From positions 20,903-84,902 of the forward strand of contig CAYFUM010000004.1 in the NCBI GenBank assembly GCA_964346475.1: DNA of 64,000 bases, in the 5' to 3' direction. Made by a program: the position numbers and the translations under genes. Position 1 is the stretch's first letter, and every line of letters starts with the position of its first letter. The notes beneath the pieces were generated by a model. The model saw only the letters and a program-made list of their open reading frames with translations. It was not told the DNA's origin and did no database searches. Positions 33,605-43,034 of the stretch are shown one piece after another. The DNA comes from DTU036 sp964346475 (GTDB lineage Bacteria > Bacillota > Clostridia > Peptostreptococcales > Acidaminobacteraceae).

Positions 33605-34956
33605 TGCTGGATATACTGATAAAGGGCGGCAGGCTGGTGGATTTTGAAAGAGGCCTTGTTGAAGAGAACCTGGGAATTAAGAAGGGCAAAATCGCCTATA
33701 TAGGTAAAGAAGAGCCCCAGGCCAGAGAATTAATAGAGCTTAAGGGTGAGATTGTCTCTCCTGGTTTTATCGATATCCATATGCATGAAGAGGACCTGGC
33801 CCTGAGTGGTGGCAGCTATGACATAGCCCTGGCTATGCTGAAGATGGGGGTTACCACAGCTGTTGCAGGCAATTGTGGTAATAACAGGCAGCCCCTTAAG
33901 GTTTTTATAGACCATATTGAAAAGAGGGGTAGCCCCGTAAACTATATGAGCTATATAGGCCATAACTTTTTAAGAGAGGCTGTGGGAAATACCGATACCA
34001 AGGCTGAGTCTACTAAGGATCAGATTGAAAAAATGAAGGCCTTGGTAGAAGAGGCTCTGGATCTAGGGGCCCTAGGTATATCCTATGGTTTTGAGTATGC
34101 CACAGGTGGAAGTTTAGAAGAGGCTGTTGCCCTGGCTCAGCCCCTGAGGGGCCGGGAGGACCTTCTCCTCTCAGCCCACTATAGGTATGATGGTAAAAGG
34201 GCTCTTGAGGCTATAGATGAAATGGCTGAGATTTCAAAGAGGACGGATATCCCCTTTATCATATCCCACCTTTCTAGTTGCAGTGCCTTTGGATTTATGG
34301 AGGAGTCTTTAGAGCTTATAAGAAAATATAGGGCTGAGGGTCTTAAACTCTATGTTGACGCCTATCCCTACACAGCTTTTTCTACCTATATAGGTTCCGA
34401 TGTCTTTGAAGAGGGCTGCCTAGAGGGTTGGGGAGTCGATTACGATGCAATCCAGTTAACCCAGGCGCCCTATGAGAATCTTCGCTGCACCCGGGAGATC
34501 TTTGAGGATGCCAGGAAAAACCATCCCAGGATGCTAGCTATAGCCCATGTTATGAGGGAGGATGAAATCTCCCTTGCCATGGCTGACCCTATGGTAATTG
34601 TTGCCAGCGATGGCATATATAGAGAGTCCAAGGGCCATCCCAGAGGGGCGGGCACCTTTCCCCGTTATATTTCAAAGTATCTCAGGGATGAGAAGGTCCT
34701 AGACCTGGTTGAAGGAATGAAAAAAATTACCCTGGATCCTGCCAGGGTCCTGGGCCTTGTTGGTAAAGGCAGCTTGGAGCTTGGTAAGGATGGCGATATT
34801 ACTATATTTGATTATGAGAAAATCCAAGACCTTGCAGATTTCTCTGAGGGTCAAAAACCTCCTCTTGGTATAAGTCACGTTCTTATAGGAGGAGAGCTAG
34901 CTCTTAAGCAGGGAGAAATTCTCCGCCAGGATCTAGGTGAATTTATTAGAAAGTGA
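33604..34956 (+). CDS. D-aminoacylase-type amidohydrolase (N-acyl-D-amino-acid deacylase)
   Basis: A 450-residue amidohydrolase-superfamily enzyme. PGFIDIHMHEED (residues 53-64) holds the HxH metal ligands, GNCGNN the metal-bridging Cys region, then SYGFEYATGG, LSAHYR, IISHLSS (His ligands), and VIVASDG with the catalytic Asp. The HPRGAGTFPRY segment is a D-aminoacylase signature. Expected reaction: release of a D-amino acid and a carboxylate from an N-acyl-D-amino acid. Dihydroorotase or hydantoinase-like relatives are less likely because they lack this signature. It overlaps the racemase stop by 1 nt and is last in the operon. Confidence 0.87.
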   Translation: MLDILIKGGRLVDFERGLVEENLGIKKGKIAYIGKEEPQARELIELKGEIVSPGFIDIHMHEEDLALSGGSYDIALAMLKMGVTTAVAGNCGNNRQPLKVFIDHIEKRGSPVNYMSYIGHNFLREAVGNTDTKAESTKDQIEKMKALVEEALDLGALGISYGFEYATGGSLEEAVALAQPLRGREDLLLSAHYRYDGKRALEAIDEMAEISKRTDIPFIISHLSSCSAFGFMEESLELIRKYRAEGLKLYVDAYPYTAFSTYIGSDVFEEGCLEGWGVDYDAIQLTQAPYENLRCTREIFEDARKNHPRMLAIAHVMREDEISLAMADPMVIVASDGIYRESKGHPRGAGTFPRYISKYLRDEKVLDLVEGMKKITLDPARVLGLVGKGSLELGKDGDITIFDYEKIQDLADFSEGQKPPLGISHVLIGGELALKQGEILRQDLGEFIRK

Positions 34957-34977
34957 GTCCCAAGGGGCTCACTTTTT
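34950..34977 (+). terminator. Strong terminator after the D-aminoacylase gene
   Basis: AAAGTGAGTCCC (34950-34961) pairs with GGGGCTCACTTT through 11 pairs (one G-U), CAAG loop, then TT. The stop codon TGA (34954-34956) lies within the left arm. Confidence 0.88.
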
Positions 34978-35011
34978 CTTTGGATATGCTACACTATCCT
35001 AGGAGGCGCCC

Positions 35012-35824
35012 ATGTATAAACTTGAAGAAATCAAAGAATTTATAATCGACTGGACCCCCAGGGTTCTGGTTTTTATAGGCCTGGTTTATTTTGGCTTTTT
35101 CTTTATAAAAAGGCTTATGAGACTTCTGGAAAATAGACTCAGACAAAAAAGCCTCAATATGACAGCCTTGGGATTTTTTATGAGTATACTAAGTTTTTTT
35201 CTCAGGGTTTTGGTGGTTATTTTGGGTCTGGGAATTCTAGATGTGCCCATGGCTTCTGTTAGTGCTGTGGTGGGAGCTACCACCCTATCCATAGGCTTGG
35301 CCCTCCAGGGTAGCCTATCTAACTTGGCTGGTGGCCTGGTCCTAGTATCCACAGAACCCTTTAAGCTGGGTGACTTTATTAGTAGTGATGATTTTGAGGG
35401 GACAGTAGAGGAGATTGCACTTTTATCAACCCATCTAAAAAGTATAGATGGTAAAAAAATTATTATACCAAATTCCATAATAAGCTCTAAAACCATAGTA
35501 AACTACTCCTCCTATGATAAGAGAAGGGTGGATATAAGATTAATTATTAGCTACGAGAGCTCTATTGAACTGGTGAAGAAAACCCTGGTGGAAACCGCCT
35601 CTAGGATAGAGGGGGCTGAAAATATCCAGGTCTTTATAAACGATTATCATGATAGCGGCTATGAGTTTATCCTCAGAGTCTGGTTTCTAAGAGAGAGTTT
35701 TTTGCAGGATAAATATAGACTTAATGAACTGATAAAACCTGCACTGGATAGCCAGTCCATAAGGCTTGCCTATCCCCACATTGAAGTTATTTTACCCGGA
35801 GGTGAAAATGAAAAAATACACTAA
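35012..35824 (+). CDS. Small-conductance mechanosensitive channel, MscS family
   Basis: A 270-residue membrane protein. Three hydrophobic helices (residues 15-35, 52-75, 80-100) precede the pore-lining helix with TTLSIGLALQGSLSNLAGGL, the conserved glycine/alanine-rich TM3 of MscS. The cytoplasmic beta domain carries FKLGDFISSDDFEGTVEEI and IPNSIISSKTIVNYS. It relieves turgor by opening under membrane tension. AGGAGG precedes the ATG. It overlaps the ABC exporter gene by 17 nt. Confidence 0.92.
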   Translation: MYKLEEIKEFIIDWTPRVLVFIGLVYFGFFFIKRLMRLLENRLRQKSLNMTALGFFMSILSFFLRVLVVILGLGILDVPMASVSAVVGATTLSIGLALQGSLSNLAGGLVLVSTEPFKLGDFISSDDFEGTVEEIALLSTHLKSIDGKKIIIPNSIISSKTIVNYSSYDKRRVDIRLIISYESSIELVKKTLVETASRIEGAENIQVFINDYHDSGYEFILRVWFLRESFLQDKYRLNELIKPALDSQSIRLAYPHIEVILPGGENEKIH

Positions 35825-37565
35825 CAAGGACCTGCTTTTTAGCTTCATACCCTACTATAAGCCCTATCTTGGGATACTGAGTTTTGATCTGCTCTGCGCT
35901 TCTCTTACAACCATCTCTGATATGGTGCTGCCTCTAATACTGCGTTTTCTCACCAATGCAGCCACCGCAGGAGAAGTAATAAGCCCAGCCACTATCCTTA
36001 AACTCAGTGGTTTTTTCCTGGTTTTGAAGATTATCGATCTTTTTGCAGGCTACTACATGGCAGAAACAGGTCATATCATGGGTGCCAAAATAGAAACCGA
36101 TATGCGTAGGGATGTTTTTCACCACCTTCAGGAACTTTCTACAGAGTTTTTTAATGAGGCCAAGGTTGGCCAGATTATGGCAAGGATAACCTCGGACCTT
36201 TTTGATATAACAGAATTTGCCCACCACTGTCCCGAGGAATACTTTATCGGCTTTATAAAGATTATTTTTGCATTTATAGTTTTGATTAGGATAAATTTCC
36301 CTCTAACCCTGGCAATCTTCCTTCTTATCCCCCTCATGATAGTAAGTGCATCCCGCTACAATCGCAGGATGAGGCGCTCTTTCAAATCCCAAAGAGACCA
36401 TATAGGGGAGCTAAACTCAAGGATTGAGGATACCCTGCTGGGGGTCAAGGTGGTCAAGGCCTTTACCAATGAGGAAATGGAAAAGGAGAAATTTGAAAAG
36501 GACAACATGGCCTTTTTAGATATTAAAAAGGGAACCTACAAGAGTATGGCAGGTTTTCATACTGTCACCAAGGCCTATGATGGACTTATGTATCTGGTGG
36601 TAATAGCCCTGGGCGGGACCCTGTTAATAAGAGGTAGTATAGAGGCAGGAGACCTAGTAGCCTATATTATGTATGTTGGAACTCTTTTGACTACAGTTAG
36701 AAGAATTGTGGAATTTACTGAACAGTTTCAGCGAGGGATGACGGGTATAGAGCGTTTTAATGAACTCATGGATAGAGATATAGACATCTTTGATGAAGAG
36801 GGCGCCCAGGATCTGGTAAAGCCCCTGGGTGATTTGGAGTTTAAGAATGTCAGTTTTGGCTATGAAGAAGATAAGGATATAGTTCTAAATGGGATTAATC
36901 TTAAGGTAAAGGCCGGTGAAAACCTGGCCCTAGTGGGTCCCAGTGGAGGGGGTAAGACCACCCTTTGCCATTTGATTCCCAGGTTCTATGATGTTGAGCA
37001 GGGTGAAATCCTCCTAGATGGAAAAAACATTAAGGATTTTACAATAAAGAGCCTCAGGCAGGCTGTAGGACTGGTCCAGCAGGATGTCTATCTCTTTAGT
37101 GGCAGTATCTATGAAAACATCCTCTATGGTAGGCCAGAAGCCAGCCTTGAAGAGGTAGAAGAGGCAGCTAGGCTTGCTGGTGCTCTGGACTTTATTAAGG
37201 ACCTTCCCCAGGGTTTTGATACCTATGTTGGCGAGCGGGGGCTTAAGCTCTCGGGAGGCCAAAAACAAAGGGTCAGTATAGCAAGAGTCTTTTTAAAGAA
37301 CCCACCAATACTCATCCTGGATGAAGCAACCTCAGCTCTGGATAATACCAGCGAGAGACTGGTGCAAGAAAGCCTGGAAAGATTAAGTAAGGGCAGGACC
37401 ACTATAACCATAGCCCACAGGTTATCCACAATCCAAAATGCCCATAGGATCTTGGTCTTAGAGGAAGGTAGGATAGTTGAGGAGGGTAGTCACAGGGAGC
37501 TTTTAGCCAAAAAAGGAGCCTACTATAAACTCCACCTGCTGACCTACCCAGAGAAGGCTAGCTAG
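35808..37565 (+). CDS. ABC exporter, fused membrane and ATPase domains
   Basis: A 585-residue half-transporter. Six membrane helices occur within residues 15-300, and the ATPase domain (about 345-570) has Walker A GPSGGGKTTL, signature LSGGQKQRVS, Walker B LILDEATSALD and the switch His in IAHRLST. Presumed to form a homodimer or to pair with another half-transporter; multidrug or lipid export is typical, but the substrate is unknown. The ATG at 35808 has GGAGGTGAAA; a start at 35766 would lengthen it by 14 residues with no ribosome site. Confidence 0.92.
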   Translation: MKKYTNKDLLFSFIPYYKPYLGILSFDLLCASLTTISDMVLPLILRFLTNAATAGEVISPATILKLSGFFLVLKIIDLFAGYYMAETGHIMGAKIETDMRRDVFHHLQELSTEFFNEAKVGQIMARITSDLFDITEFAHHCPEEYFIGFIKIIFAFIVLIRINFPLTLAIFLLIPLMIVSASRYNRRMRRSFKSQRDHIGELNSRIEDTLLGVKVVKAFTNEEMEKEKFEKDNMAFLDIKKGTYKSMAGFHTVTKAYDGLMYLVVIALGGTLLIRGSIEAGDLVAYIMYVGTLLTTVRRIVEFTEQFQRGMTGIERFNELMDRDIDIFDEEGAQDLVKPLGDLEFKNVSFGYEEDKDIVLNGINLKVKAGENLALVGPSGGGKTTLCHLIPRFYDVEQGEILLDGKNIKDFTIKSLRQAVGLVQQDVYLFSGSIYENILYGRPEASLEEVEEAARLAGALDFIKDLPQGFDTYVGERGLKLSGGQKQRVSIARVFLKNPPILILDEATSALDNTSERLVQESLERLSKGRTTITIAHRLSTIQNAHRILVLEEGRIVEEGSHRELLAKKGAYYKLHLLTYPEKAS

Positions 37566-37586
37566 GACTAGTAGAAGCAGGATAAA

Positions 37587-38024
37587 ATGAAGGGGATTAA
37601 AAAGGCCAAGGGACTCCTATTACTTTTTCCCTATCTAGTTGGATTTTTTATTAAACTAGAGGCGGGTATCTTCGTGAGCTTAATCCTTTCACTGGAAGTC
37701 CTCCTTCTTAGGATTTGGGCTCTGGATAGGTATATTTACTTTCATGAGTTAGAAAAAAGGAGCTACGGCTATTTACTTCTAGGGGTTCTTTTGGGCCTCC
37801 TAATAAAAAAATCGGACATAGCCTACTATGGAATATGGGCCCTGGCTGGTTTTTTGGGGCTTGGAGTGAATAAAAAGTATCGTCTACCCCTATATTTATT
37901 GGTTCAAACGGGTGCTTTCCAAGCCTTGGACGCCTCTAATGCAATATTTTCATCCTTTTACTATGGTATACTTATGATTTTTTCTGCCCTGGCTCTTCTA
38001 GAGAGAAGTAGGCAAGGGGATTAG
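37587..38024 (+). CDS. Hypothetical small membrane protein
   Basis: A 145-residue protein with five or so hydrophobic stretches, for example LLLLFPYLVGFFIKLEAG, YGYLLLGVLLGLLIKK, and a final GILMIFSALALLERS. No family was recognised. The lysine-rich start and the short loops indicate a polytopic inner-membrane protein. AGGA lies 7 nt before the ATG. It sits 21 nt after the ABC exporter and 9 nt before the DMT carrier, so it is likely cotranscribed with both. Confidence 0.6.
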   Translation: MKGIKKAKGLLLLFPYLVGFFIKLEAGIFVSLILSLEVLLLRIWALDRYIYFHELEKRSYGYLLLGVLLGLLIKKSDIAYYGIWALAGFLGLGVNKKYRLPLYLLVQTGAFQALDASNAIFSSFYYGILMIFSALALLERSRQGD

Positions 38025-38033
38025 GGAGGTTAT

Positions 38034-38882
38034 ATGAAGGAATCTTCTAGAGGTAGACTTTATATAGTTATCTCAGCTATTATTTTTGGACTTATGCCCC
38101 TGGGCGCCAGCCTAGCCTATAGGGGAGGATCGAATCCTATACAGCTGGTTTTTTCAAGGTACATCCTGGTCCTTCCCCTCTATTACTGGCTAGCAAAAAA
38201 ATCTGGTGATGGAATAAGAGTTACTAGAAGAGAGCTGCTAAAGGTCCAGTTTCTTGGTCTAAGCTCTTCCTTGGCCCTGGTTTGCCTTTATATGTCTTAT
38301 ATTTACATAGATACAGGAATTGCAACCACCTTGCATTTTATGTATCCCCTCTTTGTCATTCTTGGTTGCTGGGCCCTCTACGGAGAAAAACCTAGCCTTA
38401 AAATATGGCTGGCTCTGGCCCTAACTCTCATGGGGCTTTTTATGAATATGCCCAGGGGTCAGACTACTAGGCTGGGGGTATTTCTAGCCCTGGTTTCTGC
38501 CCTTATTTATGGGATCTATGTGGTCTATTTGGCTAAATCTGGCCTAAAAAACCTGGGAACCATGAGGCTATTTTTTCATATAAATTTGGCTGGAGCAATC
38601 CAAATGGGTCTTATAAGTAGCCTTATGGCTTCCTGGACTCCTATGAATAGACTGGGAATATTAACGAGCCTGGGCTTTGCCCTTGTTATAAGTTATGCTG
38701 CCCTTAGTTTTCAGCGGGGTACCCTCCTAATTGGGCCCCAAATGGCCGCTATCTTTAGTACCCTAGAGCCTTTGACAGGTATTATCTCAGGTATTTTTAT
38801 TTTGGGGGATCGACTTGGTTTTCTGTCGGGATTTGGACTTTTTTTAATCCTTTTATCCTCACTACTGCTTAGTCTAGAATAA
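38034..38882 (+). CDS. DMT superfamily (EamA) transporter
   Basis: A 282-residue membrane protein with ten hydrophobic helices in two EamA repeats. Repeat 1 covers about residues 5-135 with GLMPLGASLAYRGG and FMYPLFVILGCWALYGEKPS; repeat 2 covers 140-282 with SYAALSFQRGTLLIGP and LEPLTGIISGIFILGDRL. EamA proteins export or import metabolites such as amino acids or sugars; the substrate is not predictable. GGAGG is 7 nt upstream. It is followed by the promoter of the ABC importer operon. Confidence 0.85.
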   Translation: MKESSRGRLYIVISAIIFGLMPLGASLAYRGGSNPIQLVFSRYILVLPLYYWLAKKSGDGIRVTRRELLKVQFLGLSSSLALVCLYMSYIYIDTGIATTLHFMYPLFVILGCWALYGEKPSLKIWLALALTLMGLFMNMPRGQTTRLGVFLALVSALIYGIYVVYLAKSGLKNLGTMRLFFHINLAGAIQMGLISSLMASWTPMNRLGILTSLGFALVISYAALSFQRGTLLIGPQMAAIFSTLEPLTGIISGIFILGDRLGFLSGFGLFLILLSSLLLSLE

Positions 38883-38934
38883 TTGTGCTCTTCTTTTCTG
38901 GGTATAAAGGACAAGAGAAAAGAGGGGCTGATTG

Positions 38935-38943
38935 TGATATAAT
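38935..38943 (+). promoter_or_regulatory. Extended -10 promoter of the ABC importer operon
   Basis: TGA followed by TATAAT (38938-38943), a weak -35, and a predicted start near 38950, about 20 nt ahead of the SBP gene's ATG at 38972. Confidence 0.5.
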
Positions 38944-38971
38944 GGGCCTGATATTCCTAAAGGAGATAGAT

Positions 38972-40459
38972 ATGAAAAGGATAAAATTTCTAATATTAAT
39001 AATGGCTTTGGTCCTGGTTATTTCAGCCTGTTCCAAGCCAGAGGATGGCCAGAGCGGCCAGCGGGTCTTGCGTATGGCAAAGTCTGTGGACCCCGATGGT
39101 CTTGATCCCCAGAGAAGTGTGGCTGAGAGCACCTTTGAAATCACCTCTATCCTCTACGACACCCTCTTTGAGGTCCAGGAGGACGGTAGTTTAGAGCCAG
39201 GCATAGCCGAGAGCTATGAACTTTCTGATGATGGTCTTAGTCTCAAGATTAAAATTAGGGAGGGACTGCGCTTCCATAATGATAGGCCTTTAAATGCCCA
39301 GGCAGTGATGGATTCTTTTTTAAGGCTTAAAGAGGAGGAAAGCCCTAGGGCAGGGGACTATGAACTAATTGAGAAGATGGTGGTAGTTTCGGAAAATGAA
39401 CTGGAATTTACTTTTTCCCTGGTAAATAGTGAGGTTTTAAACCTCTTTGCCTATCCCTGGTCAGCCATTGTGGAGGCCTCCAGTGAAAATCTTAGATCTA
39501 AGCCCGTGGGCAGTGGAGCCTATAGGCTAAAGGAGTGGATTCCCCAGCAGCATATTCTGTTGGAGGCCTTTGATGGCAGTTATAGGGATGGAAGTATTGA
39601 GGAAGTCAAAATACTGATGATTCCAGATACTTCAGCCCAGATAACATCGGTGGAAAAGGGTGATTTAGACCTTATAGAAATTCCAGCTGAGAGCATGGAG
39701 AAGATTGACACTGACAAGGTCACTATACTGAGATTTCCAAGAAATGGAATCCAGCTCATGGCTATGAACAGTGATAACCCCTATCTTGCTCAAAAAAAGG
39801 TCAGAGAGGCTGTGGCCCACGCTATAAATATTGATGATATTCAAAGAACAGTTTGGAAGGGTATAGGTATACAAATAGGTAGCCACTACCCACCTGGCGT
39901 CAGAGGCTATATTGACTTAACTGGAAAATATGCCTATGACCCCGATCTTAGCAGACAAATCCTCCAGGAGGAGGGTCTAGAGGGGAAGGTTAGACTTAGG
40001 ATGATGCTTCCCAAGAGCTACCCCGAGTATGTTGCCACAGGCCAGATAATTGCAAACCAGTTAGAACAGGTGGGCATTGAAGTGGAACAGGAGATTATTG
40101 AGTGGGCGGCCTGGCTTAGCGATGTCTATAATGGCAGAGACTATGATTTAACCATTATTGGTCATACTGGAAGACTAGAGCCCTACGCCCTTCTTGCAAA
40201 ATATATCTCTGATGGTAGCGAAAACTACTTCAACTATGTAAACCCAGACCTGGACCAGCTTCTTTTAGAGGTCAAGGAGGAAAGGGATTTGGATAGAAAA
40301 TATGAAATCTATGGTGAGATCCAGGAGCTCCTTGCAGAGGAGATACCTGCAATATATCTTCAGACACCCGAGAGGATTATAGTTACAGCTAAGGATCTCA
40401 AGGGCTATAGAGACTTTCCCGTTATCGTGACAGATATAAGGGATCTATACTTCGAATAG
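38972..40459 (+). CDS. Extracellular solute-binding lipoprotein of a peptide/nickel-type ABC importer
   Basis: A 495-residue family-5 solute-binding protein. Residues 1-20 are a lipoprotein signal peptide ending in the lipobox VISAC, so the mature protein is lipid-anchored outside the membrane. The body has the family's opening SVDPDGLDPQRSVAE, SDDGLSLKIKIREGLRFHND and VREAVAHAINIDDI. Members bind di/oligopeptides, opines or nickel; the motifs do not separate these. The first upstream in-frame ATG (38885) would precede the signal peptide with no ribosome site, so 38972 (AAAGGAGA) is used. Confidence 0.88.
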   Translation: MKRIKFLILIMALVLVISACSKPEDGQSGQRVLRMAKSVDPDGLDPQRSVAESTFEITSILYDTLFEVQEDGSLEPGIAESYELSDDGLSLKIKIREGLRFHNDRPLNAQAVMDSFLRLKEEESPRAGDYELIEKMVVVSENELEFTFSLVNSEVLNLFAYPWSAIVEASSENLRSKPVGSGAYRLKEWIPQQHILLEAFDGSYRDGSIEEVKILMIPDTSAQITSVEKGDLDLIEIPAESMEKIDTDKVTILRFPRNGIQLMAMNSDNPYLAQKKVREAVAHAINIDDIQRTVWKGIGIQIGSHYPPGVRGYIDLTGKYAYDPDLSRQILQEEGLEGKVRLRMMLPKSYPEYVATGQIIANQLEQVGIEVEQEIIEWAAWLSDVYNGRDYDLTIIGHTGRLEPYALLAKYISDGSENYFNYVNPDLDQLLLEVKEERDLDRKYEIYGEIQELLAEEIPAIYLQTPERIIVTAKDLKGYRDFPVIVTDIRDLYFE

Positions 40460-40467
40460 GAAAAAAA

Positions 40468-41406
40468 ATGTTGAAATATGCCTTAAGGCGGCTGGGCTCA
40501 GCCCTGCTTATACTTCTTGTAGTTAGCATGATCACCTTTGTAGTCCTGCGTATGATTCCGGGAGATCCGGCAGAGCTTATGCTGGGCACCGATGCTAGTC
40601 AAGAGCTTCTTGATACTCTTCGAGACAAAATGGGCCTTAACAGGCCCCTTTACGAGCAGTATTTGCGATGGATGGGTGGGCTTGTCCGAGGAGACATGGG
40701 TCAAAGCTATTATTTTAGTGAGGACGTTGCCCTTCTAATATCCCAGCGGCTACCCGTCACCCTCTGGCTGGCCTTTTTTTCTGTCCTTACGGCCTTTCTT
40801 CTAGCCATTATCCTAGGGGTACTTTCTGCTAGGAAGAGGGGATCGAAACTAGATGTATTTAATAGGGTTATAATTGCAATGGGAGGCAGCCTCCCCAGTT
40901 TTTGGCTGGGAATGATGCTGATCTCCCTTTTTAGTGTTAGACTGGGAGTCTTTCCCATATCGGGTCTGGACCAGGGCTTTGCTAGGGGCCTCCTGCTACC
41001 TATGATTGTCCTTAGCCTTGGAGAGCTGGCAACAATGATGAGGATTGTTAGAAGCTCTATTCTTAGCGCCCTGCAGGATGATGCTATGTGGAGTGTCAGG
41101 GTTAGGGGGCTGCCTCCTAGAATCAGACTCTACAAGTATGCCCTGAGATCGGCCATGATCCAGCCAGTTACCATTGCGGCTCTAGAGGTGGGTAAGCTTT
41201 TTGGAGGGACTACCATAGTGGAGACCCTCTTTGCCCTGCCTGGGGTAGGCAGGCTTCTTCTTGTGGCTGTTGAGCAAAGAGATCTAATCCTGCTTCAAGG
41301 TGTGGTCCTTTATATTACAGCAGTGGTTATAGCAATCTCCTTTTTTACTGATCTTCTCTATGCCTATCTAAATAGGGGTATTCCTGAAGAGAAGGAGGTG
41401 CGCTGA
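40468..41406 (+). CDS. Peptide/nickel-type ABC permease (DppB/OppB-like)
   Basis: A 312-residue membrane protein with six helices: opening LKYALRRLGSALLILLVVSM, then VLRMIPGDPAELMLGTDAS, the family's periplasmic loop, and the EAA-like loop MMRIVRSSILSALQDD. It forms the channel with the next permease. 9 nt after the SBP gene, and its stop overlaps the next ATG. Confidence 0.9.
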   Translation: MLKYALRRLGSALLILLVVSMITFVVLRMIPGDPAELMLGTDASQELLDTLRDKMGLNRPLYEQYLRWMGGLVRGDMGQSYYFSEDVALLISQRLPVTLWLAFFSVLTAFLLAIILGVLSARKRGSKLDVFNRVIIAMGGSLPSFWLGMMLISLFSVRLGVFPISGLDQGFARGLLLPMIVLSLGELATMMRIVRSSILSALQDDAMWSVRVRGLPPRIRLYKYALRSAMIQPVTIAALEVGKLFGGTTIVETLFALPGVGRLLLVAVEQRDLILLQGVVLYITAVVIAISFFTDLLYAYLNRGIPEEKEVR

Positions 41407-42221
41407 TGAAGAAGGATTTTGCGCTGATTGCAGGCCTTATCATGGTGGGTCTCATAATTTTGTTTTTTTTATTATCCTTTAGCCCTCTATCGGCCAGGGC
41501 CGAGGAAATGGATCTTAATAATACCTTTTCCAGTCCCAGTGCCCGGCACCTATTTGGTACTGACCAGTTTGGTCGAGACATTTTTGCCAGGATTATTCTT
41601 TCGACCCGCTATGTCCTTCTGGTCAGTTTAGGTGCGGTTAGCTTGGGAGCTTTGATAGGTGTTGTCTTAGGTAGCCTTGCAGGGGTGGGTCCCTCCCTAC
41701 TATCTAGCCTTATTTTAAGGTTGACCGAGGGTATGCTAGCCTTTCCGGGTATACTTCTGGCCCTGATGCTGGTCTTTGTCCTGGGAAAGGGGATAAAAAA
41801 TTCAGTTATAGCAATTGCGATTTTTATGGTACCTGTTTTTTGTAAAAGTACCTATGCTATGATTTTGGAAAAGAAGAACCTGCTTTATATCAAGGCGGCC
41901 AAGAGCTATGGCATGGGAAACTTACCAATTGTAGTCCACCATATGCTCCCTGGCATGATGCCCAAGCTCTTTACCCAGTTTACTTCCAATATGTCCAGGG
42001 CCATCCTGACTGAAGGAAGCCTTAGCTTTCTGGGTCTTGGTATCCAGCCTCCCAGGGCTAGTCTGGGCCTTATGCTCAGTGAAGCCAGGCAGTACTATTT
42101 GGCCCATCCTTTCCTTGGGATACCGGCTGGTCTTGTACTTATGCTGGCGGTTCTGGGCTTTTCGCTACTGGGAGACTATGTCAACGATCTTTGGATAGGG
42201 GTTAATAGTGAAGAAGATTAG
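41406..42221 (+). CDS. Peptide/nickel-type ABC permease (DppC/OppC-like)
   Basis: A 271-residue membrane protein with N-terminal FALIAGLIMVGLIILFFLLSF, HLFGTDQFGRDIFARII (the FGTDxxGRD signature of the DppC family) and the loop SYGMGNLPIVVHHMLPG. It overlaps the upstream permease stop by 1 nt and the ATPase gene by 14 nt. Confidence 0.9.
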   Translation: MKKDFALIAGLIMVGLIILFFLLSFSPLSARAEEMDLNNTFSSPSARHLFGTDQFGRDIFARIILSTRYVLLVSLGAVSLGALIGVVLGSLAGVGPSLLSSLILRLTEGMLAFPGILLALMLVFVLGKGIKNSVIAIAIFMVPVFCKSTYAMILEKKNLLYIKAAKSYGMGNLPIVVHHMLPGMMPKLFTQFTSNMSRAILTEGSLSFLGLGIQPPRASLGLMLSEARQYYLAHPFLGIPAGLVLMLAVLGFSLLGDYVNDLWIGVNSEED

Positions 42222-43026
42222 GGTCAAAGACCTTTCAATATATGATGAAAAAGCTGAACTCCTCCTAGACCATATTAGTTTTGAACTGGGAGAGAAGAAA
42301 AGCCTGGGAATAGTAGGAGAATCGGGAGGGGGCAAGAGTTTAACTGTCCTTTCTCTTATGAACCTTATAAAACCTGGTCTTAGTAGAAGTGCCAGTGTTC
42401 TCGAGGTTCTTGGACAAGATCTTCTCAGTCAGGAACGCCAGGAACGCCACCATTTTCTGGGTAACTATGTGGGCTATGTCCCTCAAAACACCTTTGCCTA
42501 TCTCCATCCCTACTATAAGGTGAAAAACCAAATAGGAGATGGTTACATCTATCATTTTAAAAAGACTAAAAAAGAGGCTCTGAAAAGGGCTGAGGAGCTT
42601 TTAGAGCAGGTGGGGTTTACTGAGCCTAAGAGGGTCCTGGAGGCCTTTCCTGGAGAACTCAGTGGTGGAATGCGCCAGCGGGTCAACATTGCCATGGCTC
42701 TTATGAATGAACCCAAGCTTCTGGTTGCCGATGAGCCAACAGCGGCCCTGGATGTCCTGGTAGCAAATCAGGTTATGGAGCTCTTTTTAAGGGTCCACAG
42801 GGAAAAGGAAAATACCTTTATCCTTGTAAGCCATGACCTCCATTTGGTTAGAAAATACTGTGATGAGATTTTAATCCTAAAGAATGGCAGGGTAGTGGAG
42901 ATGGGACCCACGGAGCAGATCTTTACTAAACCCCGGGAGAACTATACTAAGGCTCTTATAGCTGTAGTTCCCACTCTGGACTATCCAAGGGACAAACCGC
43001 TAAAGGAACTTAAGGACTTTATCTAG
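42208..43026 (+). CDS. Peptide/nickel-type ABC ATPase (DppD-like)
   Basis: A 272-residue ATPase. Walker A GESGGGKSLT near residue 35, Q-loop VGYVPQNTFAYLHP, signature LSGGMRQRVNIAM, Walker B LLVADEPTAALD and HDLHLVRKYCDEI. It lacks the long C-terminal oligopeptide extension, so it is the short nickel-type length; this hints at, but does not prove, a smaller substrate. Start is GTG, overlapping the permease gene. Confidence 0.9.
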   Translation: MKKIRVKDLSIYDEKAELLLDHISFELGEKKSLGIVGESGGGKSLTVLSLMNLIKPGLSRSASVLEVLGQDLLSQERQERHHFLGNYVGYVPQNTFAYLHPYYKVKNQIGDGYIYHFKKTKKEALKRAEELLEQVGFTEPKRVLEAFPGELSGGMRQRVNIAMALMNEPKLLVADEPTAALDVLVANQVMELFLRVHREKENTFILVSHDLHLVRKYCDEILILKNGRVVEMGPTEQIFTKPRENYTKALIAVVPTLDYPRDKPLKELKDFI

Positions 43027-43034
43027 GGGGCAAG

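Noticed and set aside
35086..35496. Minus-strand open frame opposite mscS
   Set aside because: Antisense shadow of a membrane gene with no start signals or recognisable domain.
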